From: Rhodoferax_B sp049316285
GTDB taxonomy: Bacteria; Pseudomonadota; Gammaproteobacteria; Burkholderiales; Burkholderiaceae_C
Direction of reading: 5' to 3'
Assembly (NCBI RefSeq): GCF_049316285.1
Contig: NZ_JBMOXA010000026.1
Span: 4,779 to 68,778 of the forward strand
Length of the DNA: 64,000 nt
The position numbers and the translations under genes are program-made. Each line of letters begins with the position of its first letter. Position 1 is the first letter of the stretch. Below, piece by piece: positions 43,191 to 51,745 of the stretch. The notes under the pieces are model-generated. The model did not search any database. It saw only the letters and a list, made by a program, of their open reading frames with translations, and was not told where the DNA came from.

Positions 43191-44003
43191 TTATAGCGTG
43201 CTTTTATCGGTTTTTTGCTTTGGCTGCGACAATTGATCCAAAATCCATCCGGCGGCGCATTGACCAAAGGTTGCCGTCACGCTGACGACCGACCCATAAC
43301 CATGGCAGTTCAAGCTGCCATCACCCTGCAGCGCACAAGATTCATCGGGGCCCATCACAGACTCGCGACTGAACACGGCGTTCACGCCTATGCGCTTGCC
43401 GTCCTTTGGCGCGCCATGGAACTTTCGCAGGCGGTAACGCAACTGCGCCAAAAGCGGATCGTGGGTGGTTTTAGCAAGGTCGTCGATGTCGACCAGATGG
43501 GCCAACCTCTTGCCACCGGCGGCACCAACGGTGATGAAGCAGGCGCGCTGACGGCGCGCCCAATCGGCCATGGCGGTTTTGGCTTTTACTTGGTCACATG
43601 CGTCAACCACGCCATCCACATCTGCGGGGAGCAATTGCAGCCAGTTCTCCGGCTCGACAAACTCCTCAATGCAGTGCACGACACAACTCGGGTTGATCTC
43701 GGCAATACGCTGCTGCATGGCCACAACCTTGGCCTTGCCCACGGTGCTGCTGAGTGCATGGATCTGCCGGTTGATATTCGATTCGGAGACGTTATCCAGA
43801 TCTACCAGGGTCAGGCGCCCGACGCCGCTGCGCGCCAGGGCCTCCACCGTCCAGGAACCGACACCACCAACGCCCACCACCATGACGTGCGCGGCACGAA
43901 TCTGCGCCGCACCGTTGACGCCATAGAGGCGCTCCAGCCCGCCAAAGCGGCGCGCAAGATCGGCATCAGGTTCGAGCGCAGCAGGCGCAAGGGGCATGGT
44001 CAT
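43191..44003 (-). CDS. tcdA: tRNA threonylcarbamoyladenosine dehydratase TcdA
   Basis: E1/ThiF-like enzyme (CsdL) that uses ATP to cyclise t6A37 in tRNAs. About 270 aa. The nucleotide motif VMVVGVGGVGSWTVEALARSGVGRLTLVDLD is followed by NINRQIHAL, VDACDQVKAK and GAAGGKRLAHLVDIDDLAKTTHDPLLAQLRYRLRK, all typical of TcdA. ATG 44003 (MTMPLAPAALEPDADLARRFGG) was chosen; ATG 43997 is two codons later, and the open frame to 44060 overlaps the cpoB terminator. Nearby tRNA-Lys(TTT) reads AAR codons and is itself a t6A-type tRNA, though adjacency may be chance. Confidence 0.92.
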   Translation of the reverse strand: MTMPLAPAALEPDADLARRFGGLERLYGVNGAAQIRAAHVMVVGVGGVGSWTVEALARSGVGRLTLVDLDNVSESNINRQIHALSSTVGKAKVVAMQQRIAEINPSCVVHCIEEFVEPENWLQLLPADVDGVVDACDQVKAKTAMADWARRQRACFITVGAAGGKRLAHLVDIDDLAKTTHDPLLAQLRYRLRKFHGAPKDGKRIGVNAVFSRESVMGPDESCALQGDGSLNCHGYGSVVSVTATFGQCAAGWILDQLSQPKQKTDKSTL

Positions 44004-44032
44004 GATGAAAAGAGATGAAAAACAAGCACTAC

Positions 44033-44092
44033 AAAAAACAACCCCGCAAAGCCCACACACAACTGAAAGCTGTGCAAAGGCATCTGCGGGGT
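44033..44092 (-). terminator. Terminator of the tolB-pal-cpoB operon
   Basis: ACCCCGCA (44041-44048) pairs with TGCGGGGT (44085-44092) across a 36-base loop. On the minus strand the stem is followed by TGTTTTTTG. It lies 18 bases past the cpoB stop. Confidence 0.6.
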
Positions 44093-44109
44093 GCTGATTT
44101 TAGGGCGGT

Positions 44110-44916
44110 CTACTTCAGCTTGCTTAAACGGCTTTTCGCGGCCCCGGCGGCTTCCGACTCAGGATAGACCTTGATCAGGTCTTCCAGCGTCTTGGTCGCG
44201 GCACGGGTGTCTTTCAGCTCCATTTGGCAATTGGCGATCGACAAAGCGGCCTCGGGCGCACGTGGATGCGTAGGCGCTGCCGCCAACAACGAACGGAAAT
44301 TCGCGATGGCTTCCTTGTAGGCCCGTGTGGCGTACTGGGCATTGCCCAGCCAGAACAACGCCGAGGGGCCATAACCACTCTTGGGGTAGTTCTTCACAAA
44401 CGTGATGAAACCAGCTTGCGCCCCCGGAAAGTCGCCTTTGCGGAACAAGGCCAGCGAAGCTTCGTAGTCACGGGTTTCGGCGGGGTCGGCGGTGAACTCT
44501 TGCCCATCCAGCTTGACTGCTGCAGGCTCAAATTTACGCAGACGATCGTCTACACCTTGCGCCATGTCCTTCTGCCGCTGCTGAACCTGGGCCAGATCAC
44601 GCGCCAGTTGTTCATCCTGCCCGCGCGCCTTGGCCAGATCCGCACGCATCACGTCGATCTGGCTTTGCAGATCGAGCATGCTGCGACGCAATTGGGCATT
44701 GTCGTCCGCCAAACGACGGGTTTCGGCCTGCAAAGCGTCGGTAGCCGCACGGCCAGCGTCTATACGCTGGCGAATGTCGAGAATCGCGCGCCGCGCTTCG
44801 TCGTCGTCAAACAGGCCAGCGTGGGCGCTGGGCGCGCCCAGCAACCAGAAACCAGCCAGCACCAGGGCTGACAGACGGCCCGGAAACGCAGCCAATGTTC
44901 TGGTCACCGGTTTCAT
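44110..44916 (-). CDS. cpoB: Cell division coordinator CpoB (YbgF)
   Basis: Periplasmic TPR protein that links Tol-Pal outer-membrane constriction to peptidoglycan synthesis. 268 aa. Signal peptide to about APSAHA; a trimerising coiled coil (about 30-110, RRAILDIRQRIDAGRAATDALQAETRRLADDNAQLRRS...); then TPR repeats (YEASLALFRKGDFPGAQAGF, ALFWLGNAQYATRAYKEAIANF, TKTLEDLIKVYPESEAA). The ATG overlaps the pal stop as ATGA. Third gene of tolB-pal-cpoB. Confidence 0.95.
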   Translation of the reverse strand: MKPVTRTLAAFPGRLSALVLAGFWLLGAPSAHAGLFDDDEARRAILDIRQRIDAGRAATDALQAETRRLADDNAQLRRSMLDLQSQIDVMRADLAKARGQDEQLARDLAQVQQRQKDMAQGVDDRLRKFEPAAVKLDGQEFTADPAETRDYEASLALFRKGDFPGAQAGFITFVKNYPKSGYGPSALFWLGNAQYATRAYKEAIANFRSLLAAAPTHPRAPEAALSIANCQMELKDTRAATKTLEDLIKVYPESEAAGAAKSRLSKLK

Positions 44917-45443
44917 CGGTAGCTGATCTCAGCGCGACGGTTCTTCGCCATGGACTCTTCATCCGAGCCAACAGCAGCAGGCTTTTCCTTACCGAAGCTC
45001 ACGGCTTCGAGCTGGCTGTCCGCCACGCCCAACAAGGTCAGCGAACGGCGCACAGCTTCGGCGCGCTTTTGGCCCAGCGCCAGGTTGTATTCGCGACCGC
45101 CGCGTTCGTCGGTGTGGCCTTCGACCACGGCCTTGCGGGCGCTGTTGCCCTTGAGGTAGCGGGCATTGGCTTCGACCGTGGCCTGGTCTTGGCCACGCAC
45201 GCTGTAGCTGTCAAAGTCGAAGTACACAATGCGCGGTGTGCCGGCTGGTGGGCCCATGGTGCCTTGGTTTTGCGCGTTCAGGTCGACCGAGGTCACGGCG
45301 CTTTGCGTCGCACCCGCGCCGCCGGCGCCTTGGGTGGCGGACGACGTGCTCTTGTCGACGACAGGGGCGTCGTCCAACTTGACGTCAGACGCGCAACCGG
45401 CCAATGCGGCCGCAATAGACAGAGCCAATACAATTTTTTTCAT
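44913..45443 (-). CDS. pal: Peptidoglycan-associated lipoprotein Pal
   Basis: Outer-membrane lipoprotein that anchors the membrane to peptidoglycan with TolB. 176 aa. Lipobox LAGC at residues 14-17 with lipidated C17; a flexible linker; then the OmpA-like domain (IVYFDFDSYSVRGQD, VEGHTDERGGREYNLALGQKRAEAVRRSL, VSFGKEKPAAVGSDEESMAKNRRAEISYR). AGGAGG precedes the ATG. A 92-bp gap separates it from tolB. Confidence 0.97.
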   Translation of the reverse strand: MKKIVLALSIAAALAGCASDVKLDDAPVVDKSTSSATQGAGGAGATQSAVTSVDLNAQNQGTMGPPAGTPRIVYFDFDSYSVRGQDQATVEANARYLKGNSARKAVVEGHTDERGGREYNLALGQKRAEAVRRSLTLLGVADSQLEAVSFGKEKPAAVGSDEESMAKNRRAEISYR

Positions 45444-45535
45444 TTAAAACCTCCTGAGGTCAACACTAATAAGTCGCTAGCCAAAAATCTGGCGGGCTAT
45501 CTGTTTAAGAAACTAAGTACGAGAAGCGGTAGCCA

Positions 45536-46828
45536 TCAAGGCTTGAGAAACGGGCCCCAATCGGGTTCACGGATATCACCTGTACGGCCACCCAAGCGGG
45601 CCTTGATCTTTCCATCCAAGGTTGTGGTCATGAGCGCCTCGCGTCCTTGCTGCTGAGTGGAGTACATCAACAGACGGCTATTCGGCGCAAAACTCGGGCT
45701 CTCATCAGCAGAGGTATCGGTCAACGCTGTGACGTTGCCGGTGGCCAGCTCCATCAACTGGAGCTTGAAAGATCCGCCGTTGACGCGCGACACGTAGGCC
45801 AGCCAACGGCCATCCGGACTCACTGTAGGCGAAATATTGTAAGCACCGCTGAAGGAAACCCGTTCCGGGTTGCCGCCGCTGCTCGAGACTTTGTAGATTT
45901 GCGGTGCACCGCCTCGGTCGCTGACGAAGTAAATCGTCCGGCCATCGGGCGCATAAGCCGGCTCGGTGTCGATGCCGGACGACTGCATCAATCGGCGCGG
46001 CTCACCGCCGTTGGCATCGATGGTGTAGAGCTGAGAGCCGCCGTCGCGGCTCAAGGTGACCGCCAGTGAACGCCCATCGGGCGACCATGCCGGGGCACTG
46101 TTGGAGCCGCGGAAGTTGGCAATCAGGCGCCGACGGCCGCTCGCCACCTCGTGCACGTAAATCACCGGCTTGCGTGATTCAAACGACACATAAGCGATAC
46201 GCAGGCCATCCGGCGACCAGGCCGGAGAAATGATGGGCTCGGGGCTGGCCAAGGCGGTTTGGCTGTTTTCGCCATCGGCATCTGCCACCCACAGCGTGAA
46301 GCGTGAACCCGCCTTGGTGACGTAGGTGATGCGGGTGGAAAACACACCGCGTTCACCCGTCAGTTTTTCATAAATGAAGTCGGCAATGCGGTGCGCTGCA
46401 AGGCGTAGATCACCGGTTGTGACCGTATAACTCTGACCGCCCAAATCTTGGCCACCGACAACGTTCCACAAGCGGAAACGCACGTCAAAGCGGCCATCGG
46501 CCAAGCGGATCACACTGCCAACGGCCAGCGAGTCGGCACCACGCTGGCGCCACAAGGCAACGTCTGGACGCGAGGCTTCATCAAGCGCCACGCCCGCAGC
46601 ATCAACCGCACGGAACAAACCACTGCGCTCTAAATCGGCCTGCACAATGGCAGCGATTTTCTGCGGAGATTGGTCCTCGCCCTTGAAGGGGGCGATGGCA
46701 ATGGGGAGCTGGGTCAGGCCAACGCCTTTGACTTCGACTCGGAACTGCGCCAACACCGGCGCTGCAGCGGCCGACAAGACAAGCCCCGCCAGCCAGGTAC
46801 GACGAAATAAAGAAAACTGAGTTGTCAT
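45536..46828 (-). CDS. tolB: Tol-Pal system beta-propeller protein TolB
   Basis: Periplasmic propeller protein that links Pal and the inner-membrane TolA. 430 aa with signal peptide (to about AAAPVLAQ), an N-terminal alpha/beta domain (LPIAIAPFKGED, QADLERSGLFRAVD) and repeated WD-like blades (SPAWSPDGLRIAYVSFES, APAWSPDGRSLAVTLSRDG, EPAYAPDGRTIYFVSDRGG, SPTVSPDGRWLAYVSR). No tolQ, tolR or tolA precede it; the gene upstream is a glycosyltransferase, so the operon here is only tolB-pal-cpoB. Confidence 0.96.
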   Translation of the reverse strand: MTTQFSLFRRTWLAGLVLSAAAAPVLAQFRVEVKGVGLTQLPIAIAPFKGEDQSPQKIAAIVQADLERSGLFRAVDAAGVALDEASRPDVALWRQRGADSLAVGSVIRLADGRFDVRFRLWNVVGGQDLGGQSYTVTTGDLRLAAHRIADFIYEKLTGERGVFSTRITYVTKAGSRFTLWVADADGENSQTALASPEPIISPAWSPDGLRIAYVSFESRKPVIYVHEVASGRRRLIANFRGSNSAPAWSPDGRSLAVTLSRDGGSQLYTIDANGGEPRRLMQSSGIDTEPAYAPDGRTIYFVSDRGGAPQIYKVSSSGGNPERVSFSGAYNISPTVSPDGRWLAYVSRVNGGSFKLQLMELATGNVTALTDTSADESPSFAPNSRLLMYSTQQQGREALMTTTLDGKIKARLGGRTGDIREPDWGPFLKP

Positions 46829-46888
46829 GAGTAGTGCTGAGACTGTATTTAGCGGCGTGGGTTCCAGAAAAACGAGATTAGTTCCAAC

Positions 46889-47674
46889 TCAACGATTTAA
46901 TACGTCTTTCCAACCCTGGGCCCACTCCTTCTGATGCGCCAATTCCACGGCCTTGGCGTAACGGTAAAACGTCACCTCGAAATAGGAAAACGCGATCACA
47001 AACCCCGCCCAACCGTCCAGAAAACCACGCTTGAAAAGGTAATGCCGCAGAAACGCCCACACCCCATGGGTGAAGGCTTTCCCATAACTTGAGCCCGCTT
47101 GCCGCTTTTTTGTTGCCCCCAGCGACGAATAGCGGTTCATTTTCGCCACCACCTCGGCCAGGTCTTTGAAAGGCAACTGCCAGATCGCGTGCCGGAGGTG
47201 TCCGACACGTGTGCCCGGCGCCAGCTCATAACTTTCATGCACTGGGCTGAGGTCGTATTGCAGGTTTTGCTTGCGGAACAACTGCGGCTGCCGGTAGTTG
47301 GGATACCAGCCGGAATGTTTGATTTCTCGGCCAAGAAAGTAATTACGGCGCGGCACAAAATAGACGTCGTGCTCGGCCTTCTGCACCAAGGCCCGAACCT
47401 CGTCCGCGACCTCGGGGGTGCAGCGTTCATCGGAATCCAGACTGAACACCCATTCGTGCGAGCAGGCCGCGACGGCGTCATTGCGCAAGGCGCCAAATCC
47501 CGTAAAAGTGACTTGCACCACGCGCGCGCCCAAAGACTCCGCGATCTGGGCGGTACCGTCCGTGCTGTTCGAATCCACCACCACAACTTCATCGGCCCAA
47601 GCGACACTACGAATGGCGTCGGCCACTTTTTCAGCCTCGTTATAGGCAATGATGTAGACGGAAATTGAACTCAC
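46889..47674 (-). CDS. Glycosyltransferase family 2, LPS core (WaaE-like)
   Basis: GT-A glycosyltransferase of about 261 aa. Motifs: SVYIIAYNEAEKVADAIRSV, VVVDSNSTDGT, FSLDSDERC (DxD), then W-and-H-rich HSGWYPNYRQPQLFRK. The tail RHYLFKRGFLDGWAGFVIAFSYFEVTFYRYAK is typical of WaaE/KdtX-type core glucosyltransferases near lipid A. GTG 47674 (SSISVYIIAY) is preferred; the frame is open to TTG 47698. It is divergent from msbA, about 390 bp away, and only 60 bp before tolB. Confidence 0.88.
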   Translation of the reverse strand: MSSISVYIIAYNEAEKVADAIRSVAWADEVVVVDSNSTDGTAQIAESLGARVVQVTFTGFGALRNDAVAACSHEWVFSLDSDERCTPEVADEVRALVQKAEHDVYFVPRRNYFLGREIKHSGWYPNYRQPQLFRKQNLQYDLSPVHESYELAPGTRVGHLRHAIWQLPFKDLAEVVAKMNRYSSLGATKKRQAGSSYGKAFTHGVWAFLRHYLFKRGFLDGWAGFVIAFSYFEVTFYRYAKAVELAHQKEWAQGWKDVLNR

Positions 47675-48092
47675 AAAAAAGGCACCACGGTTGATCAACC
47701 GGCGAGCATAGCAGACGCCTTCAGTACAGAGACGCCCTCGGGTGAAGCCAAATTGGCCTCGAAAACGCCGACAATGCGAGCTTTTCCTGGCCGTTGGATT
47801 GCCTCGGCAAGCTGCAAACCATGTGTTGTAGCGACTGATCGCGACCTATGCCCTAAAACAGGGTCCAGTGTCACTCTTGGGTTGCAGATGACCATGGGCA
47901 GTCGGCGTCCAGCGTGCTTTGTTTCATCATTCCGACGCCTCTCATGGACGTGCGGTGATATCGGGGATAATTTTTGGATAACGTCATGATGAAACGCCAC
48001 ACTATGCGCCTCCCCCCTGCGCCGAACGCTTGCCCTGCTGATTTCGGTCGATCTCACCGCTGGAGCAGCTTGCATCCATCTCAGGCGGGTAC
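47675..48092. other. Intergenic region between GT2 and msbA, possible gene remnant
   Basis: About 400 bp without a gene I can support. The minus-strand frame 47695-48147 is open and its last 65 residues (from LPMVICNPRVTLDPVLGH) look more protein-like than the rest, but its N-terminal half overlaps msbA and reads as noise. A perfect palindrome CGGTTGATCAACCG lies at 47688-47701. An inverted pair GTTTCATCAT (47921-47930) and ATGATGAAAC (47986-47995) is also present. GC is lower than in neighbouring genes. Confidence 0.4.
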
Positions 48093-49826
48093 ATGAAGAG
48101 CATAGATACCAAGACACTGCGCTGGCTGCTGCCCTATTTCGCGGCATCGCGCGGACTGTGGATCGCGGCCGCGTTGGCCACGGTCATCTCCTCGTTGACC
48201 GACCCCATGCTGCCCGCGCTGATGAAGCAGTTGCTCGACAACGGTTTCGACAGCGGGGGTTTCCCTCTGTGGGCGGTTCCGCTGGCGGTACTGATCCTTT
48301 TTGGTGTGCGCGGCACAGCCGGTTTTCTGGCCGACCTGGCGTTGGCGCGCATCACCCAGGACGGTTTGCTGGCCATGCGTCGCGACATGTTTGGTCGCTT
48401 GCTGGATGCACGCTTTGGCTTGTTTAAAGAGCAAAACGCGACCACCTTGTCGAACACCGTGGTGTACGAGGTGCAAAACGGCGCCACCATGCTGACCAAC
48501 GCCTTGATCGCGCTGCTGAAAGATGCGCTCACCGCCGTGGCGCTGCTGGGCTACCTGATCTACCTGAACTGGAAGCTCACCCTCATTGTGTTCGTGATCG
48601 TGCCCGGTGTGGCCGTCATCATGCGCACCTTGTCCAAGCGTCTGTACCGCTTGGCACGCAGCACCCAGACGGCCGTCAACGACCTGGCCTACGTGGTGGA
48701 AGAAAACGTTCTGGCGGTACGCGTGGTGCGACTGCACGGTGCCGAAGCAGAACAAATGAAGCGTTTTACCGGCCTGAGTGGCATGCTGCGCCGCTTGTCG
48801 CTCAAATCGGCGGCAGCCTCGGCCGCGATCACACCGCTCACACATATGCTGGCCGCCGGCGCCCTGTCTGCCGTGATCTGCATTGCCTTATGGGAAAACC
48901 GCAGCAGCGGTGCCTTGACGGTGGGCGGATTTGCCGCCTTCATTTCCGCCCTCTTGATGATGATTTCGCCTATCAAGAAACTCTCGGAAGCAGCCAGTCC
49001 CATCGCCCGCGGCCTGGCGGCGGTACAGCGCGGCATTGATCTGATCGAAGGTACACCCGCCGAGACCCAGGGCAGCCACGATCCCGGCCGCGCGCGCGGT
49101 GAAATCAGCTTTGACAACGTCAGCGTGGTGTATGAAGCCGATGCGGCCCCTGCGCTGGACGGTGTGAGCCTGAGCATTCAACCCGGGCAGATCGTGGCTC
49201 TGGTCGGGCCGTCGGGCTCGGGTAAAACAACGCTGGCCAACCTGTTGCCACGTTTTGTCTCCCCCACCGGCGGCAGCGTGAGCCTGGATGGGCATGATGT
49301 CAGCACCTGGAATCTGAATGCGCTGCGCCGCCAATTTGCGCTGGTGAGCCAGGATGTGGTGATGTTCAACGACACCCTGGCCTACAACATCACCATGGGC
49401 GGTCCGGTCGACAAAGCCCGCTTGCTGGAATGTGTGGAAGCAGCCAATTTGCAAGACCTGGTGCAAGGCCTGCCTCAAGGCTTGGACACCGTCACCGGCC
49501 ACAACGCCACGGCGCTGTCCGGCGGGCAACGCCAACGCCTGGCGATTGCGCGTGCGCTTTACAAAGATTCGCCGGTGCTGATTCTGGACGAAGCGACCTC
49601 GGCCCTGGATACCGTGTCGGAACGCCTGGTGCAGCAAGCGCTGCAACGTTTGATGGCCGGCCGCACCACACTGATCATTGCCCACCGCTTGTCCACCATT
49701 GAGCATGCCGACCGCGTGGTTGTCCTCGATCGCGGGCGCATCGCCGAGAGCGGCACGCACCGTGAACTGCTCGACCGCGGAGGCCTGTACTCCAAGCTGC
49801 ACCTGCTACAGTTTGGGACTGCCTGA
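48093..49826 (+). CDS. msbA: Lipid A export permease/ATPase MsbA
   Basis: Homodimeric ABC flippase that moves lipid A-core across the inner membrane. 577 aa: six helices in the first 310 residues, ending with the NBD. Walker A GPSGSGKTTLANLLPRF, signature LSGGQRQRLAIARALY, Walker B VLILDEATSALD, H-loop IAHRLSTIEHADR. ATG 48093 begins MKSIDTKTLRWLLPYF. Its TGA overlaps the ATG of the heptosyltransferase by one base. It heads an LPS operon of four genes. Confidence 0.95.
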   Translation: MKSIDTKTLRWLLPYFAASRGLWIAAALATVISSLTDPMLPALMKQLLDNGFDSGGFPLWAVPLAVLILFGVRGTAGFLADLALARITQDGLLAMRRDMFGRLLDARFGLFKEQNATTLSNTVVYEVQNGATMLTNALIALLKDALTAVALLGYLIYLNWKLTLIVFVIVPGVAVIMRTLSKRLYRLARSTQTAVNDLAYVVEENVLAVRVVRLHGAEAEQMKRFTGLSGMLRRLSLKSAAASAAITPLTHMLAAGALSAVICIALWENRSSGALTVGGFAAFISALLMMISPIKKLSEAASPIARGLAAVQRGIDLIEGTPAETQGSHDPGRARGEISFDNVSVVYEADAAPALDGVSLSIQPGQIVALVGPSGSGKTTLANLLPRFVSPTGGSVSLDGHDVSTWNLNALRRQFALVSQDVVMFNDTLAYNITMGGPVDKARLLECVEAANLQDLVQGLPQGLDTVTGHNATALSGGQRQRLAIARALYKDSPVLILDEATSALDTVSERLVQQALQRLMAGRTTLIIAHRLSTIEHADRVVVLDRGRIAESGTHRELLDRGGLYSKLHLLQFGTA

Positions 49827-50989
49827 TGACCGGACCGAAGTCACAGACTTCCCCCCGCCGTTTGGGGGCGGATGGAGATATTCAATTCAAAAACATCCTG
49901 GTAGTGGCCACTCGCCAGATCGGCGACGTGTTGATGACAACACCGATGATTCGCGCTGCCCGCCAGCGGTGGCCTGATGCCCAGATTGATGTCATCGGTT
50001 TCCCGGGAACCTTGGGCATACTCAAGGGCAATGCCGATGTGCGTGGCTTGTTGGCCTCCGACCCCAAGCAAGGCTGGCGCGGCGCCCTCCAACTACTGAG
50101 AAGCATCTGGAATCAGTATGAACTGGTACTGATCACCCAACCAAGCGACCGCGCTCACCTGATCGGCTGGGCTGCAACCCGGCACTACCGTAGCGGCTTG
50201 CTGCCGCGGCACCACCCCAGCAACTGGTGGAAGAAACGCCTGCTGGACCACGTCATCGAAAGCGACGGGGACGACAGCGGCATCCACGTGGTACAGGAAA
50301 AGCTCGCCTTGCTTGAGCCGTGGTATGTGGGCAAATCTGCAGAACACCATGTGCAGCCGCCCTCGGAAACGGCGCTTCCCAGCGCCTTGGCGCAGGCCCT
50401 GAGGCCTGAGGCCATCGTGGTCCACGCACCCTCCATGTGGCGCTACAAACAATGGCCCGTGGCGCATTTTCGTGAGCTCATTGGCGCGCTGACCGCCATG
50501 GGACACCAGGTGGTCCTCACCGGCAGCGCCAGTGCAAACGACCAGGCCTGTGTGCAGCAACTGCTGGATGCGGGCCCGGCAACACAGATTCTGGATACCA
50601 GTGGCCAACTCGACTGGAACCAGTTGACCACGCTGTTTAAACGCGTCGCGCTCTACATCGGACCGGACACTTCGGTCACACACCTCGCAGCGGCCTGCGG
50701 TGTCAAAGTCATCACGCTATTTGGCCCCACGAATCCAGCGCGCTGGGGCCCGTGGGCGCTTGCACCCAACAGCGGACAAGAAACCACCAGCGGTTATCAA
50801 AAGCGCAAGGCGCTGCAACGCGTCTTCAACGTGACCTTGGTGCAAAGCACACTGCCTTGTGTGCCTTGCACAAAAGCCGGCTGCGAGAACCACAACCAGA
50901 GCAGGAGCGACTGCCTGCCCGACATCAAGCCACAGCAAGTGATGCAACTGGTGCAGCAGTTATTGCCTGCCCCCTCCTCCCATGACTAA
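49826..50989 (+). CDS. GT9 heptosyltransferase, LPS core (WaaQ/F-like)
   Basis: GT-B glycosyltransferase that adds heptose to the LPS inner core on the cytoplasmic side. 387 aa. N-domain FKNILVVATRQIGDVLMTTPMIRAARQRWPDA; C-domain motifs VVHAPSMWRYKQWPVAHFREL, GPDTSVTHLAAACGVKVITLFGPTNPARWGPWA. A cluster of cysteines (PCVPCTKAGCENHNQSRSDCL) near the end is seen in many WaaQ-type members. Starts one base into the msbA stop; its end overlaps the GT25 gene by eight bases. Confidence 0.9.
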   Translation: MTGPKSQTSPRRLGADGDIQFKNILVVATRQIGDVLMTTPMIRAARQRWPDAQIDVIGFPGTLGILKGNADVRGLLASDPKQGWRGALQLLRSIWNQYELVLITQPSDRAHLIGWAATRHYRSGLLPRHHPSNWWKKRLLDHVIESDGDDSGIHVVQEKLALLEPWYVGKSAEHHVQPPSETALPSALAQALRPEAIVVHAPSMWRYKQWPVAHFRELIGALTAMGHQVVLTGSASANDQACVQQLLDAGPATQILDTSGQLDWNQLTTLFKRVALYIGPDTSVTHLAAACGVKVITLFGPTNPARWGPWALAPNSGQETTSGYQKRKALQRVFNVTLVQSTLPCVPCTKAGCENHNQSRSDCLPDIKPQQVMQLVQQLLPAPSSHD

Positions 50990-51731
50990 CGCTTTATTGG
51001 TTAACGCCGTCTATGTTCTTTCCGTGCGCTCGTTCACCGACCGCATCGAGCATATTCGCCAAGAAATGGCGCGCCATGCCATTCCTTTTGAATTTATCTT
51101 CGAGCACGACATCCCGGATCTCAGCAAAGAGGATCTGGAGCGTTATTTTCCCGCTGCATGCGCGATCAACCTGCCACAGCAATCGCTGGTGTTAAAACAC
51201 ATCAAAGCCTGGCGCCACTGTGTAGAGAATGGTTTTGAACGCGTCTTGGTGTTCGAGGACGACGTTTTTCTGCATAGCGACTTCACCAATCTGCTGAATC
51301 GCGCCCTGCAAGCCCCAAAACTGCCGAAACAAGGCTATCTGCTGTTCCTGGGCGGGGCCGACACGCGTGTACCCAAAGAGTATTTTCTGGAGCGCGGCCC
51401 GGTCTTCCAGAACCCTATCGCCACCGCTGACGGCTACGTGACCGACGCTGTGGCATGCGCGCGGCGATTGGACTGGATTGCCCTGCACAAGGCCAATTTG
51501 CCTGCCGACCATTTGCTCAAGCATGTGGATGCGCAATGCGGGACCGATCAGTACTGGACCACCACGGCACTGGTGCAACAAGGCAGCGTATTTGGCTCCT
51601 TCACCAGCACGCTGGACAACCGCCGGCAACAACACTCCAACTTCTTCAACAACGTGCGCTACCAATGGAAAATCTTCCAAAGGCGCACCCTGCCTGGATT
51701 CATCGTCCGCCTGTTGAATCGACCCCGCTAA
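50982..51731 (+). CDS. Glycosyltransferase family 25, LPS biosynthesis
   Basis: GT25 enzyme of 249 aa that probably adds a hexose to the LPS outer core. The N-terminal pattern VYVLSVRSFTDRIEHIRQEMARHAIPFEFI and the metal site VLVFEDDVFL are characteristic. LPADHLLKHVDAQCGTDQYW lies late in the chain. It is translated from within the end of the heptosyltransferase gene. The sugar donor is unknown. Confidence 0.88.
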   Translation: MTNALLVNAVYVLSVRSFTDRIEHIRQEMARHAIPFEFIFEHDIPDLSKEDLERYFPAACAINLPQQSLVLKHIKAWRHCVENGFERVLVFEDDVFLHSDFTNLLNRALQAPKLPKQGYLLFLGGADTRVPKEYFLERGPVFQNPIATADGYVTDAVACARRLDWIALHKANLPADHLLKHVDAQCGTDQYWTTTALVQQGSVFGSFTSTLDNRRQQHSNFFNNVRYQWKIFQRRTLPGFIVRLLNRPR

Positions 51732-51745
51732 ACCTGAATTCCGTC

